Source: Anomaloglossus baeobatrachus
Lineage: Eukaryota > Chordata > Amphibia > Anura > Aromobatidae
Length of the DNA stretch: 64,000 nt
Assembly (NCBI RefSeq): GCF_048569485.1
Contig: NW_027442212.1
Span: forward strand, 62,001 to 126,000
Direction: 5' to 3'
Made by a program: the position numbers and the translations under genes. The notes below the pieces were generated by a model. It did not search any database. It had not been told where the DNA came from and was given only the letters and a program-made list of their open reading frames with translations. Within the stretch, counting starts at the first letter, position 1, and each line of letters begins with the position of its first letter. Below, one piece after another: positions 21,183 to 32,410 of the stretch.

Positions 21183-21323
21183 CGTTCCATTAGCCTCACT
21201 GCATTCCACTCCCATACAGGAAGTGGGCACAGCTATTACTACGGTCGCACATAAAAGAACCCACGGCCACCACTGCACATAGCTGACTCCACCACAGGAC
21301 ACCCACTTCTACACCAACGCAGG
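21183..21323 (+). promoter_or_regulatory. TATA box and first-exon-like patch
   Basis: CATAAAAG at 21250-21257 is followed about 70 bp later by ACGCAG|GTAAGA, a consensus splice donor with GT at 21323. The patch GTTCCATTAGCCTCACTGC to TACGGTCGCACATAAAAG recurs near 12510-12590, 14325-14400, 15575-15650 (inverted) and 59609-59751. The repeated association with Gypsy pol shreds suggests the promoter of a composite repeat. What transcript it served is unknown. Confidence 0.45.
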
Positions 21324-21589
21324 TAAGACAGGATCGGCACCTCTATGCTCCCGTTACAATCAGGCTCAGTCACCATGTGATAACGCTCTCAACTCTTTAG
21401 TTGCAGGCTCCCCTTGCTTCACCTCCACTGGCTGTGCTGCCATTTCCTCTCCCACCTGGAAGGTATACTTTATTCCACTATTTTCCTGTTTCTCTCTTCC
21501 CCCTTTTCCCATAACCTACTTTTATCTGCATTTGTGGGGTATCTATATGCTATTTACATCATAGTTTTATTCATTAATATGGAAGGGAA

Positions 21590-22335
21590 GAGTGCCCATG
21601 AGAGTGTTGAACTGCGGAGAGCAAAAGATTAAGCTGCTCCGATTTGCCACCATTGATAAGCTGTTCTCAGTAGATACACATGCTATCCAAACAGCAGCAT
21701 CCACCATTGCTTCAGCCCACCCATTCAGTGACAGCTCACCAAGTCAGCCAGAGGAGTGGTGTAAGGAATTACACGTAGGCACTGACTCCACACCTTCACA
21801 TCACAAGAAGGGGGTCTACAGGCTAGTGCAAGAATACGAGCAAGTCTTCAGCAAACATCCGCTAGACTTTTGAAAAATAAAAGGGGTCAAACACTACATC
21901 CCCACAAGTGCACACCCACCCATTAAAGAGAGATATAAGCCAAATCTACCTGCACATTACCAGTGTACCAAGGACATGTTGAGCAACATGAAGGAGGCTG
22001 GGGTTATCCGTGACAGTTGTAGCCTCTGGGCAGCTCCGTTGGTCCTGTTAAAGAAGAAGGACAGCACCACTCCCCTGTATTGAGGAATAGCTAGCTGCAT
22101 TGACAACTGCAAATTATTTTTCTACCCTTGATCTCACTAGTCACTATTGGCAAGTGTCCGTTGCTGAGGCAGACCGGGAGAAGACCGCCTTTGCCACCCC
22201 GATGGGTCTCTGCGAGTTCAAAAGCATGCCCTTCGAGCTGTGCAATTTGCCAGGAACCTTCCAGAGGCTGATGGAATGCTGCTTGGGACACCGAAACTTT
22301 GAAACGGTACTGCTATACCTTTATGATGTTATTGT
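21590..22335 (+). mobile_element. Ty3/Gypsy pol fragment (spacer and RT), broken
   Basis: It encodes LNCGEQKIKLLRFATIDKLF, HHKKGVYRLVQEYEQVFSKH and RT blocks TANYFSTLDLTSHYWQV and FELCNLPGTFQRLMECC. It is collinear with 53195-53900 of the longer Gypsy element and with 60020-60762. Several breaks. A fossil. Confidence 0.8.
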
Positions 22336-22462
22336 TTATTCTAACGCAAACAAGATTTTAGGGTGTATAAAAAGGGAGATTAGATCCGATGATCCCAACG
22401 TATTGTTACCCCTCTATAAATCACTTGTAAGGCCACATCTGGAATATGGGGTAAAGTCCTGA
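22336..22462 (+). mobile_element. LINE ORF2 3' fragment (short copy)
   Basis: It encodes DPNVLLPLYKSLVRPHLEYG in the same frame as the preceding Gypsy RT fragment, so one open frame covers both. At about 22455 it meets the inverted integrase piece. Confidence 0.6.
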
Positions 22463-22469
22463 GCAGGTT

Positions 22470-22735
22470 GATAACCATTGGTTTGAGCATGGTAGGGTGT
22501 AGTACGCATCTTCCTGCATCGGTAAAAGCTGCAGAAGTCCTTGAAGATTTCCGCTTCAAAGGCAGTGCCTTGATCTGTGAGGACTCTCTCTGAGTAGCCA
22601 TGAGGTCTGCATAAGTGTGCTTGGAAGACCTTCGCTGCAGTATGGGCCATTAGATCTTTGACTTGTACCACAACCATAAATCTCGAGTAGTTGTCTACCA
22701 TCGTAAGTGCATACGTGAGCTCACCTCGATATTCT
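22470..22735 (-). mobile_element. Ty3/Gypsy integrase core fragment joined to SET (copy 2)
   Basis: Same as 10587-10835, on the minus strand: MVDNYSRFMVVV, VLTDQGTAFEAEIF and TPYHAQTNG blocks. The frame from the SET exon into integrase is open here too. Confidence 0.8.
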
Positions 22736-22975
22736 GCAACAAAACTCCCTTTTTCGATTTCAGTTTCAGCAAACACTCCTCTTCCTGTAGAAAATATTTA
22801 TCATTACCTAAGACAGTCATTCTAATGCATGACAATATTAAGGCAATTTAGTTAAAACTTGTTTTAACTCACCTTTAAGGGGATTGATGTATTTCATGGT
22901 CAATCCAGGTTTGTCAGTGATGGCACTGACATAATGTATGGCGTCTTTTTCGGGCGTTATCCTTTGCCTTTTCAT
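22736..22975 (-). pseudogene. KMT5A-like SET-domain exon pair (copy 2)
   Basis: Exon 1 runs 22975-22873 on the minus strand, with the GT donor at 22872. Exon 2 starts at 22784 after a TTTTCTACAG acceptor. The protein signature GRGVFAETEIEKGSFVAEYR is unchanged from copy 1; exon 1 differs by one residue (DKPGL for DEPGL). The exon-intron boundaries are conserved in all three copies. It carries only the N-terminal SET block. Confidence 0.65.
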
Positions 22976-22990
22976 TGTGAAAATCCAGTT

Positions 22991-24829
22991 GCCTATATCA
23001 AAGCAAATTCTACTACTTGTAAAGTATGCAGAAAATGAAATGTAGAACATATAACATCAACTGCTTAGGAACGCATCATAGGTTAGTACTTAAAAGGATA
23101 TTGTCATGTTCTAGTCATAATGCAAGCTGGACATTTTTCATGTTACCCTGTAATCGCCGGCCTGTTCTAATGCTCACAAGCCAAGATATAGGCTCAGCTG
23201 CTAAGGCTTCCCTCTGCCTTCTGAATGAAAATTGAATATGTCTGGCTCACTGTGTATATAGCAGGTGCTCAGAAAAAATAAGAGTCAATTCAATAGAAAT
23301 AGCTCTGGCACACTATAGTGATCAATAACGTAAGAAAAGAACTCTTAGAATGCTGAAAATTCTTTATTTGTGCAAAAGGATAATTCATCCAACGTTTCGA
23401 GCTTGTTTTTAGGTCTTTATCAAGGATAAAGTTATCTAAGATCATAAAGGGTTACAAAACCATATAAACACGTAATTAGTACATAGTACAACATAACAGT
23501 ACAATATATTGCTACTTGAGAGTACAATGGGTCAAATGACCATGATGCACATACAAAAAAATTTTCCAAAGCCATAGTGAAAACATTTGTACTGAGGAAA
23601 GAAAATTTCCACATGACCTATCTGGAGAAACATTCTGGATCAAACAACCAAAAATAGTCAAGCAGGTAAATACACACCTATATGGATAACAGGATGATAT
23701 GTGTTCAATTGTATAGCGTCATTGCCATTAAGGTACAAATGGAAAACTTGCAATCCTATATAGTGAAGGAAATGAACACATATCATATCAAAGAACACAG
23801 GAACATGGGTGTGAGAAAAACCTCAATGTTTATACTTTGTTCTTTATAATGGTGTGAACATGTATATGTCTCAGTACCTTATGAACTTGAGAATTCTAGT
23901 GAGTAGATGATGAAAGCCTATTCCAGAACTGGAATCGGTAAATAATTGTAGGTGGAATCTAAATGAAAAGATGGTACAAGTGTTATCATGACACGTGGGC
24001 TATAACACAATGGACCGTGTGACAAAGAAGAAAGGAGAGAAAGAAGAGGAAGAAAATGGAACTACCTGTAACATTACGTGATAGTCACTGGTAAGTATCA
24101 CTTGACAATTCAGGTGAAAAAGGATTCCTTTATTAAAGGGTTCTCAGTCGCCTCAGGATCATGAAATACTAGGGTAAATGATATGAGAATGGGTAAGAAG
24201 CACCACTAAAGGAAATATGAGATGCAGGACATATATCTATAAACCCCTGAACTACATGATAGAAATAAAAAGAAGAAAAAAGAAAAAAAAGAAGAAAGAA
24301 GAAGAACACATAGAATGCGGAAAGAGAATGGGTACAACTACCTGAGTTACTGCAGGGAGGCCCCTGGTAGGTATTGTGAGGGTTAGTGGAATTCCTTCAC
24401 TGAAGGGTTCTCAGTTGCCTCAGGTTCGTGAAAAATGCTATAGACAAATAATGCCCGGAGAAAAGGGGTTCATATACAGCGAATAATGGTAATACAAGGT
24501 ACATGTGTCCCATGTAATAGTATAAATATATATATATTGTACTAAGCTCTACACCAGAAATAGAAAGTAGTCCCTCTGCCTTCTGTCTAGGTGCCCTGAG
24601 TTATGTCCTGTAAACTGTCACAGTGACCTAGACACACATGTGTAGTAGGGGAATATCCCTGCTGAGATGCCAGTGCTAGAGCACTCGTTTGCTGTGGAGT
24701 TGAACGCTATGTGAGCAGTTCTTACCTTCAATGAGCAGAAGTCTCTTTTTTCAGATTTCAATATCTCTGTGGGTATCTGGCAGAAATATGGAATACTCTT
24801 TACTGCTAAGACCCTGTACACCACTCCCA
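22991..24829 (-). repeat. Unrecognised duplicated block segment (copy 2, inverted)
   Basis: Reverse complement of 7476-9290 plus 10290-10327, without the fold-back insertion. Differences are few, suggesting recent duplication. Near 23392-23430 the GAAAC form of the hammerhead-like motif is kept (minus strand: TTGATAAAGACC..CGAAACG). Confidence 0.75.
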
Positions 24830-25409
24830 CTAAAGGGGGCTTTACACGCTGCGACATCGCTAATGCGGAGTCGTTGGGGTCACGGAATTTGTGACGCACA
24901 TCCGGCCGCATTAGCGATGTTGCTGCGTGTGATACCGATGAGCGATTTTGCATCGTTGCAAAAACGTGCAAAATCGCTCATCGGTGACATGGGTCTCCAT
25001 TCTCGATTATCGTTACTGCAGCAGTAACGATGTAGTTCGTCACTCCTGCGGTAGCACACATCGCTCCGTGTGACACCGCAGAAACTAGGAACCTCTCCTT
25101 ACCTGCCTCCCAGCCGCTATGAGGAAGGAAGGAGGTGGGCGGGATGTTCCGGCCACTCATCTCCGCCCCTCCGCTGCTATTGGGCGGTCGCTCAGTGACG
25201 TCGCTGTGACGCCGCACGGACCGCCCCCTTAGAAAGGAGGCGGTTCGCCGGACACAGCGACGTCGCCGGGCAGGTAAGTATGTGTGACGGGTCTGGTCGG
25301 TGTTTGTGCGGCATGGGCAGCGATTTGCCCGTGTCGCGCAACAGATGGGGGCGGGTACCCACACTAGCGATATCGGGACCGATATCGCAGTGTGTAAAGT
25401 AGCCTTTAG
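24830..25409. mobile_element. MITE with CTAAAGG ends (copy 2)
   Basis: Inverted counterpart of 6897-7475, with the same ends and the same position in the block. Confidence 0.65.
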
Positions 25410-26012
25410 TCACATGTCCAAGACTGTATCTGTGTCCCTACAACACACTTGAGACAAATGTGTGTGTGAGCCTGCATTGTGGGGTATATATAATATATTA
25501 TAGAGCTGGGAAGGATCATTCTAAGCAGTGAGCTGTTCCAGTATTTGTAGGAAAATACCCAGTAGAAGCATCAAACACAGCACCAATACCTCCCATCAGT
25601 ATTCCACCACAGTGCCATGTAACCCATGCCCTACACTCCCATCTACACCAATACTATACAGGCACAAACTAGTATATCTGACTAAAAGCCCCCAAAATAT
25701 GAAGAACGGCCTATAGTTGAGTGTGGATATAAAATCTATGTGAGCAGAGCTAGAATAGAAATCACTGATCGCATTGAAGTCATTCTGACCATAAATCACC
25801 ATGATATCAAGGTGAGGAGTTGTGTGTTACTGCTGGGAGGAAAGGGTTAACAGTGGAATATTAAGGTGCATTTCTGTGTGCAGTGTTACTAGTCAATGTA
25901 ACAATTCAGTATGAGCTGCTCTTGGTGCCGGGGGAGGGAGATGCTCTCCTGAGCAAGATAGATGGGGAATGAACATGATATCTATATAGTGTAAGGCAGG
26001 GGGTCTCAAACC
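25410..26012 (-). repeat. Outer end of duplicated block (copy 2)
   Basis: Reverse complement of about 6296-6896. At 26000-26012 it keeps CAGGGGGTCTCAAACC, the tip of the hAT end present whole at 6296-6309, then switches to the 17.3-18.5 kb repeat. The switch point marks a rearrangement breakpoint. Confidence 0.7.
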
Positions 26013-27250
26013 AGGTGATCATGTCTGATCAACTGGTTACATTATGTCTGATTACCTTGTCTAACAGTTTTTTCTCCCCTTTCTTTACCTTCCAGGTTCC
26101 CATAGTCACGTGAAATATCCCTGTTGCACTTGATTACGGCTCACTATTCACTATAGGATGTCTTATATCTAACATCACACTCTCACCCATCAGCACTCTA
26201 TAGGTTTGTATAAGGTATGCGCTTACACATCCGGTCCTCCATAGGTATTTCCACTTATGTAACACTATCCCTATGATCACTCATAACTCATACCCTTGTA
26301 GTCAATTACAGCCTCCTCTCTCCCCCCTCCCCTTCTCCCTTTCCATCTATAATTTTGCCAGTACAATATTAGTTTACATTAGGCACACACTCACATATTC
26401 CTTTCCTTAGTGATTTATTGTAATTCACATTCACATACAATTCTCTATGCCTGCCCCATTACTACATTCATACCTACTTGACCCTATCCTGATACCCCTT
26501 GTCTCACCTTGTTGGTCCCTACACCTGTTATCATGTCCTTTCCTGTGTCTGTCTTGTCACACAACACATTTTAGCATATAACTTGTGCTCCTTATTACCT
26601 GTCCTGCCTATTAGAATTATGTCCATTATGTCCATGCATGGCCCAATGAATCAAGTCTGTACTTCATATTCATGGTTTAAGCCTTTGGGTTCCAATGTGC
26701 CCAGAGTATATATCCAGAAAGATTCCCTTTCTTTGAGCTTCCTAATTCTATTGCCTCCTCTGCGTATGGCTTGGACATGTCCGATGACTTGGAATCTTAA
26801 TTGGATCACTGTGTGATTATGCGTCACAAAATGGTGTGGGACTGGTAATAGAATCTGCTTACAATGTATTGTTGACTTGTGTTTAGCTCAAAGAAAGAGA
26901 ATCTTTCTGGATATGTACTCTGGGCACATTAGAACCCAAGGGCTTAAACCGTGAATATGAAGTAAAGACTTGATTCATTGGGCCGTGCACCATGTCACCA
27001 AGTGTCCAATTGCATTGTCCAATGGCTCACAATGGTTATGCGTTTTCATTGGATGGATAATCGAAGCCATGTTTTTTTCCTTTCTGTTGGGTTTGTTGTG
27101 TGAGTAGCCTATAGGATTAAGTTGGTTACCGCAGGCAGTGGATTTAACTTCCTGTCTTTGGTCCAGTGGTAGATGGATTGTCTGGTCTATGAGCTGTTAT
27201 TGGTTTGAATGCAGGTGAATGCCCATGGGCTGCTTATGACTGTGTAAAAT
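26013..27250 (-). repeat. Inverted copy of 17290-18535
   Basis: 26013-26640 mirrors the spacer 17911-18530, and 26640-27250 mirrors the left arm 17290-17910. No credible coding frame. Confidence 0.75.
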
Positions 27251-28049
27251 AGTATTGATTCATGATGGATTTCAGACTACATGTAGATATCTTCAGTCTT
27301 TCTATCCACATCATTTAAATGAACATTATCCATGCAGCTTGAAATTCATCCAATAAGAGAAGCAACCTTGTACAACCAATCTGATAAGGGCACAGTATAT
27401 CCTAAGGGAAGGTTATGGCTATAAAAGGGGACTTCTTGGAGTCACCAGGTTGTTGATGGATGTTGCATGATCTAGTCTAAGCTCTTAGGAGCTGGCTAGG
27501 GGATCAGAACCAGGATGCCTTGTGGACTCGGTCTAGGGACTTTGGCTTCAACTAGAGGATCACTTGGCTACATGGCTTCAATCTAGGGGCTCCAATTCCG
27601 ATTGGAGATCATAACCGCAATCTAGGGATTTCGACTCCGGCTGCCAGAATTATACCATATCATCATACCAGAGACTACTTAGGGAAGAAACCCAGGTTGG
27701 ACAATTTTGTCACCTGGCTACAGACTTTGCAGACCTCAGCCAGCTTCCTAAATCTGGCGCTATTCTATTGTCGGTGGGTGCCCGACAAATTACACAGCTA
27801 TGTAAAATTTTGGTTTATGAAACTTCAAATCCAGTGACTGATTATTATGTTTTCTAATGTCCTGATTTAAAAAAAAAAATAAATATTTTTTTTTAACCAT
27901 CAAATATTGATTTTGTACAATCCATGTGTGAAGTTACATACAAGTGACATGAACAAGAAAAATACTTATTGTAACCAAAAATATTCACAATTTTATATAT
28001 AAAATACATTTATTTATTGTACAGTCATTCTGCAACTTTATTAGAAATT
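27251..28049. other. Unassigned stretch with a TATA-like word
   Basis: It contains CTATAAAAGGGG near 27418-27430, followed by CTAGGGG-rich repeats of a CTTCAACTAG/CTTCAATCTAG motif and GTCGGTGGGTGCCCGACAAA near 27768-27788. This could be an old LTR or other promoter-bearing repeat, but no ends are evident. From about 27850 it is AT-rich. Confidence 0.35.
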
Positions 28050-28478
28050 TATTCTTGCACTTTTTCCTTTTCTCTAGATCCCCCTTTTCTCTTATAGAAG
28101 GCCTGTGGATCTTCTCTGTGAAGCATCCGGCAATCATGTTCACGTTTCATTTACTTTGGTATCGTCGTTCCATCTCCTTGATATTCCGATGAAAACCTTC
28201 TTGTTCTTCCCACCAGCACCAAGGTTTTCAGACAAGTAGTCCAAATAGGAATGTAAAAAATGTAACTTCAAATTCATTAGACAACCCAAGGCTTTGAAAC
28301 GTTTCAGCATGTTCTCCACGATGGACTTAAATTTTGATTCTTTGTTGTTACCTAGAAACGTATTTATTGCTTCTTTCAAAGAGTCCCAAGCCCTTTTTTC
28401 AACAGTTTTCATTATTGTTTAAAACACGTCATCCTTCATTCATGAGTTTCTGAATATCCGAACCCACAAAAATGCTTT
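28050..28478 (-). pseudogene. Unnamed animal ORF family, C-terminal piece
   Basis: On the minus strand it reads FVGSDIQKLMNEG, then AWDSLKEAINTFLGNNKESK, LGCLMNLKLHFLHSYLDYL and, near the end, HREDPQAFYKRK. I recognise this as the C-terminal half of a protein family that occurs in many arthropods, cnidarians and fishes as uncharacterised proteins, often multi-copy. Usual members have FLGN, a C-x-M-S-x-K-x-HFLHSHLD motif and an ENLG motif, all visible here in altered form. Function unknown; probably transposon-derived. It is separated from the preceding piece by the LTR at 28479-29271 and contains stops. Confidence 0.6.
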
Positions 28479-29271
28479 TGTGCTGCCCCTGTGCCAGCAG
28501 CCGCCGTTGGTCGGATCCAGACCTTCTAAGAGAGTGGCTCGACCCGGGGGTCTCGCGGACATGTCGAATAAAAGGAGGAATGTAGATGTATGGGCTAGGC
28601 CGTATTAAGTTTGTGACGCCACCAACGGTGTGTGGTGAGGTGGGACACCACCGCTGCCGTTATGGGATACCCGGGAGAGATGTAGTGGCAGCTGGATGTT
28701 AACCCCTCCGTGTGTAGGGATGATTGCCCCGGGGCCCAGTGTCTTTGTGCAGGGTATGGTGATGGCAAGGGCCGGCGCGCCTGAGCAAGCAGGGGGATGT
28801 TTGGTTACTCACAGTAAATGAATCACACGATTCTTTCGGTAAACCAAAGGTGCTGGTGGCCTGCCGCCCCGGCCGGTTGCATTCAGGTCCCCCACCCAGG
28901 CTGGTGGTCGCTGTCCTTTACTCTGCACTTGTTTTTGTGTATGGTGGACTGCCTGGTCTGGAACTCAGGAGTCCGCTCCCGGCTGGATATGGCCTAAGGA
29001 GCCGTGCCCGCAGGCGCTGGCCCGTGGGATCTAAGGGCCCTGGCGGTGGCCTTATCCCTATCAGTGGGCTGTTGTCTTCTTTGAGGGACTTTAGGTGGGA
29101 TAGGACCTATAATCCTGCCCTCAATCATTTAATTAGCTAGGCCGCTGGTTTCGGTCCTGGCTTCAGGGTCCTAGGTGACTAGGGTTTCAGGTCGGCTGTG
29201 TGTTTCCTAAGTGAGGAAAGGTGTTGTGCGGGGGCCTATCTGTAACTACCTGGTTTTGTCAGGGCATCACA
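28479..29271 (-). mobile_element. Gypsy-type solo LTR (793 bp)
   Basis: On the minus strand it starts TGTGATGCCCTGAC with CCAGGTAGTTACA, as in the TGTGACGCC LTR family, and ends GGGGCAGCACA. The gene of the unnamed ORF family continues on both sides, which fixes the limits closely. A clean target-site duplication is not visible. A fossil. Confidence 0.75.
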
Positions 29272-29570
29272 CCTTCCTTCAGACTTGATTCTGACAGTCC
29301 CTGAAACTTGGTACACAGGTACTTAAACATCTCTCCTTCTTTCAGTAGCGCTTTCACAAACAGCTTCATCAGTCCAAGCTTACAGTGGAGTGGTGGCAAG
29401 AGAACTTTAGGTGGGATCAACTAAGCTTTATGCAACAATGTTCTTGAGTCCCGGTTACAAAGATGTTCTTGTTGGCCAATTTTTTTTGCTCCAGTGAAGA
29501 GTCCTAACCTGGCTTTCCAATTCACACAAAAAGCATGTGTTCTGCCTTCTTTTACGTAATGCTGTGAATC
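29272..29570 (-). pseudogene. Unnamed animal ORF family, central piece
   Basis: On the minus strand it contains DSQHYVKEGRTHAF, then, after a frame change, a VLLPPLHCKLGLMK-like stretch followed by LFVKALLKEGEMFKYLCTKF. The KLGLMK..FVKAL..F.YL..KF order is the core signature of the family. The piece lies between the LTR at 28479-29271 and a 659-bp insertion. Degraded by stops and frame changes. Confidence 0.6.
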
Positions 29571-30229
29571 TCTAGCATACAGCTAAACCCTAGTTCACAT
29601 TTCAAATAAACAGACTGTGGAGTTCAATAGCCTTGATTTATTAGCTGGTAACGTGAACTTGATTGCAGTATACATGGAATATACAGTGAATATAGGAATA
29701 TCCAAGATGCAGTTGAAGACAGAATACGGTATATCCAAGATACTGTTTTATACGGGTAAAAACTATAACAAGAAAATGATTACAGTCAGTACAGTGTTAA
29801 TACAGAGTTAACATAGCATAACAGTACATGAGATGCAGTTCTTACGAGAATGTAGGTGAAAGGTCACTGCATCTGCAATACATAGAAATCCTATCTAGAC
29901 AAACAAGACAGGGATGACACTAAAGGTGTAGAAGTACAATGTACAATGCATTTACTACACTCTTCCATCTAGGATTCTATCACTAACACATGTAATTTGC
30001 TTTGCTCACCGGATTACACTAGGCAGGGGTGAATGTACAGAGAGGTAAGTCGGCATGTCCTTTCCTGACAAATCCAAAGAGAAAATGGCTGCAGGCTTCT
30101 TCTCAGCTCAGGGAGGCATTCCTTACCCAGAATACATTTAGCTTAAAGGGAAACTCAGCAATTCAAAAGAATAACAATGACCTCTAGGGGTTGTAACAGA
30201 AATTTCAATGAATGACTATTAGCAGGCTG
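29571..30229 (-). mobile_element. 659-bp insertion of unknown class inside the ORF family gene
   Basis: It separates PCCSASW from DSQHYVKE, which are adjacent in family members (C-x-W-D-S motif). On the minus strand it carries AGCTAATAAATCAAGG, a polyadenylation-like signal, and several repeats of a CTTGGATAT motif, so it may be an LTR, but no TG..CA ends or target duplication could be fixed. Confidence 0.5.
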
Positions 30230-30392
30230 CCATGAGGCAGAACAGCATGGGTATTTAATATATCCTCCTTGCTGCCCAAGAAGCAATGAGAACATTTTTA
30301 GACCACCACATATTGACCATCCATGCTCCTTGTAGTTAAGTTTCTTGAGAATAAAGTCTAAATTCTCACAGCTTTCTTCCAAGTGCATAGCA
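30230..30392 (-). pseudogene. Unnamed animal ORF family, second piece
   Basis: On the minus strand it encodes MHLEESCENLDFILKKLNYK followed by WSICGGLKMFSLLLGQQGGY and IKYPCC. The C-G-D-L-K..LLGQQ.GYTK.PCF order is typical of the family (here CGGLK). It is bounded by the LTR at 30393 and the 659-bp insertion. Confidence 0.65.
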
Positions 30393-31308
30393 TGTGTGAC
30401 GCCCTGGACTAGCCAGGTAGTCACAAACACAAAATCACACACACCCCCTCCCCTGGATAGTCTACATCAGTCACACAAAATCCTTGTTGCCTCCTCCAGG
30501 GTCTGATGTCCACACCAGGTGGGGCGGAGCCAGGCGGTTGGCCCCACCCACCGAGGAGTTCACAGGCCTGGAGGCGGGAAAAAGCAGTTAGTTTAGTTTT
30601 GTAGTGGAAAGTGAGAGGACAGAAACTGTTAGTGTCTGGGTAGGAGCCCAGGCACTGTCAGCAAGGTCGGCAGACGGTGGTGGCCGTCTGCAGGAGGTGG
30701 TACAAGTCAGCTGAACCGTAGGACCGGGGACGGGCGGTGACCCGAGGGGAACTGAACCGGTGAGCGGATCTGTACCAAGCACAAAGGCAGGGCCATTGGA
30801 CCCTGACCAGGCTAGGAGCCGCCGACAATGGTCAAATCCGAGAGTGACCGGAATCCCAGGGGTTCCCTAACACCCAAGACCCGACAGAAGGCAACCGTCC
30901 ACACCGTGAGGATAAAAAGCCACCGCCATAGGCTAGAGATCCAAGGGCCAGCGCCTGCGGGCAAACGGGCTCCCTCGGTACGTACACCCCAGCCACCCAG
31001 CCTCCCCGTACCGCCACCGGGCCCCGGGATCACCAACCCCTACCCACGGAGGGGGAACCAACATCCTAGCTGCTCCCTGCCATCGCTCCCGGGATCCCCG
31101 TCACCAGCAGTGGTGGTGCCCATTATCACCACGACCTGTGGGTGACGTCACTAACTATCTCCCCAAACAAACCACCCCCTTTTCACTCGTGGGCGAGGAG
31201 CGCTGCTCGAGTCCCCGGATCTGGCCCTCCGCTCGAGCCACCGAGCAGCAGCAGCAGCAGAAGTCCCCGAACCCGAGCGTAGCGTGCGTGGCCCCTCTGC
31301 CCGCGACA
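30393..31308 (+). mobile_element. Gypsy-type solo LTR (916 bp)
   Basis: It starts TGTGACGCCCTGGACTAGCC and ends CCCGCGACA. The interior shares CCACACCAGGTGGGGCGGAG, GGAGTTCACAGGCCTGGAGG and a CCTGACCAGGCTAGGAG block with the LTR of the Gypsy element at 57033. A GCAGCAGCAGCAGCAG run lies near 31244-31260. It interrupts the ORF family gene between its first and second pieces. A fossil without internal region. Confidence 0.8.
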
Positions 31309-31525
31309 CATGCCCTACACACACTGAAGAATACTTACTGCCATTGAGCAGTAGCACAGCTTTCAGACTTTTTGGATGAAACAATGACGTGTCTCCACTC
31401 GCTCACATTGTACTTAATGTTACATTTTCCATCAGCACAGGAACATTGCTTGAATACACTAGAGCACCATCTTCAGAAAAGTATGGAGGGAATCTTTTCA
31501 GAATTCTAACCTTTTGGAAACCTAT
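31309..31525 (-). pseudogene. Unnamed animal ORF family, first piece
   Basis: On the minus strand it encodes PPYFSEDGALVYSSNVPVLM, then HPKSLKAVLLLNGSKYSSVC. Family members have a VYC.D..GL block followed by WRLFIDSSK.SLKAVLLHNGN, so the order is as expected. The piece has stops. Its upstream side is cut by the LTR at 31526; the 5-bp target duplication CCTAT lies at 31521-31525 and 32308-32312. Confidence 0.65.
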
Positions 31526-32307
31526 TGTCACGCTCTCCGGGTCCCCTGCTCTGCCCCCCGGCTCACCTGCCACGCTCCCCGGCTTCCCTGCTTCGCTCCC
31601 CGGCTCCTCTGGCAGACATCCCCCGCTCCACGGTCTCCAGCCTCCACCACCTGCGGTCCCCAGGCGGCCCGGTCCCCGCTCCCGGCGCCTGTCGGCAGCC
31701 CTGCTCCAGGCCGGCTCCCCTGCTTCCTATACACCGCTCCCTGCCCTGGCTTCTGGCACCCGGGCCTCGCGCATGCGCATTAGGGCGCGCGCGCGGTCAT
31801 TGACCCTCTCTTAAAGGGCCAGCGTCCACTGACAGGAAATTGAACACACAGGTACAGGGTATAAAGGGGTTTAATGTCCAAGTGGGCGGGGCCTGTTCTT
31901 CGTGTTTCCTAAGCTAGGAGTCAGGTCTCCTTGTGTCTCTGTGATATACTTACCTATCTCTCTTCTAGAGCCGCTCCTGCCTCGCCATCCGGTCCTGCCG
32001 ATTCCCGAACCCCGAACGCTGGCTATCTGCCATCCCGTCAGTCCGTACCATCTCTGATCCCTGTGGTGACCCGTCCTCTCGCTCCATCGGTTCCGGACTC
32101 TGCCTGACATCTCGGCCTCCGAACCTGAGCTCCGTCACCCGGACTACCATCAGTGACTCCGTGGTCCCAGGGACTTCTCCATTCCACTCTTTTGCACGGA
32201 CTGTCCTGCTACCCGTAGTGCTCCGGCTACCGGACCCCTTGCCTTCATTAAGGTGTTCGGCCCAGTGGATCCACCTCCTGGGTCTGCCCGTCCACCTGGC
32301 CCTAACA
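31526..32307 (+). mobile_element. Solo LTR (782 bp) with 5-bp target duplication
   Basis: It starts TGTCACGCTCTCC, ends GGCCCTAACA, and is flanked on both sides by CCTAT, a typical 5-bp LTR-retroelement duplication. It is GC- and C-rich in the first 270 bp. The large overlapping open frames in it (31389-31814) are composition artefacts. It is a different LTR family from the TGTGACGCC type. Confidence 0.85.
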
Positions 32308-32312
32308 CCTAT

Positions 32313-32410
32313 AGAATCAGTGTTTGTGAAAAAACTGTACGTGATGATATTTTTTCAATATTTTTACTGAGTCCAATGATCGAAAGTATGAAAAAAATCA
32401 CATCTTTCAA
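32313..32410 (-). pseudogene. Unnamed animal ORF family, 5' remnant
   Basis: It continues the minus-strand sequence across the LTR at 31526-32307. AT-rich and too degraded to show a motif by eye. Its upstream limit is set where RNase H-like sequence of a DIRS-type element starts. Confidence 0.35.

Noticed and set aside
31389-31814. A 141-aa Pro/Ser/Arg-rich protein
   Set aside because: It lies mostly inside an LTR with C-rich composition and defined ends and target duplication.
31389-32150. CpG-island promoter of a host gene
   Set aside because: The GC-rich patch coincides with an LTR that has TG..CA ends and a CCTAT duplication; no host exon follows.
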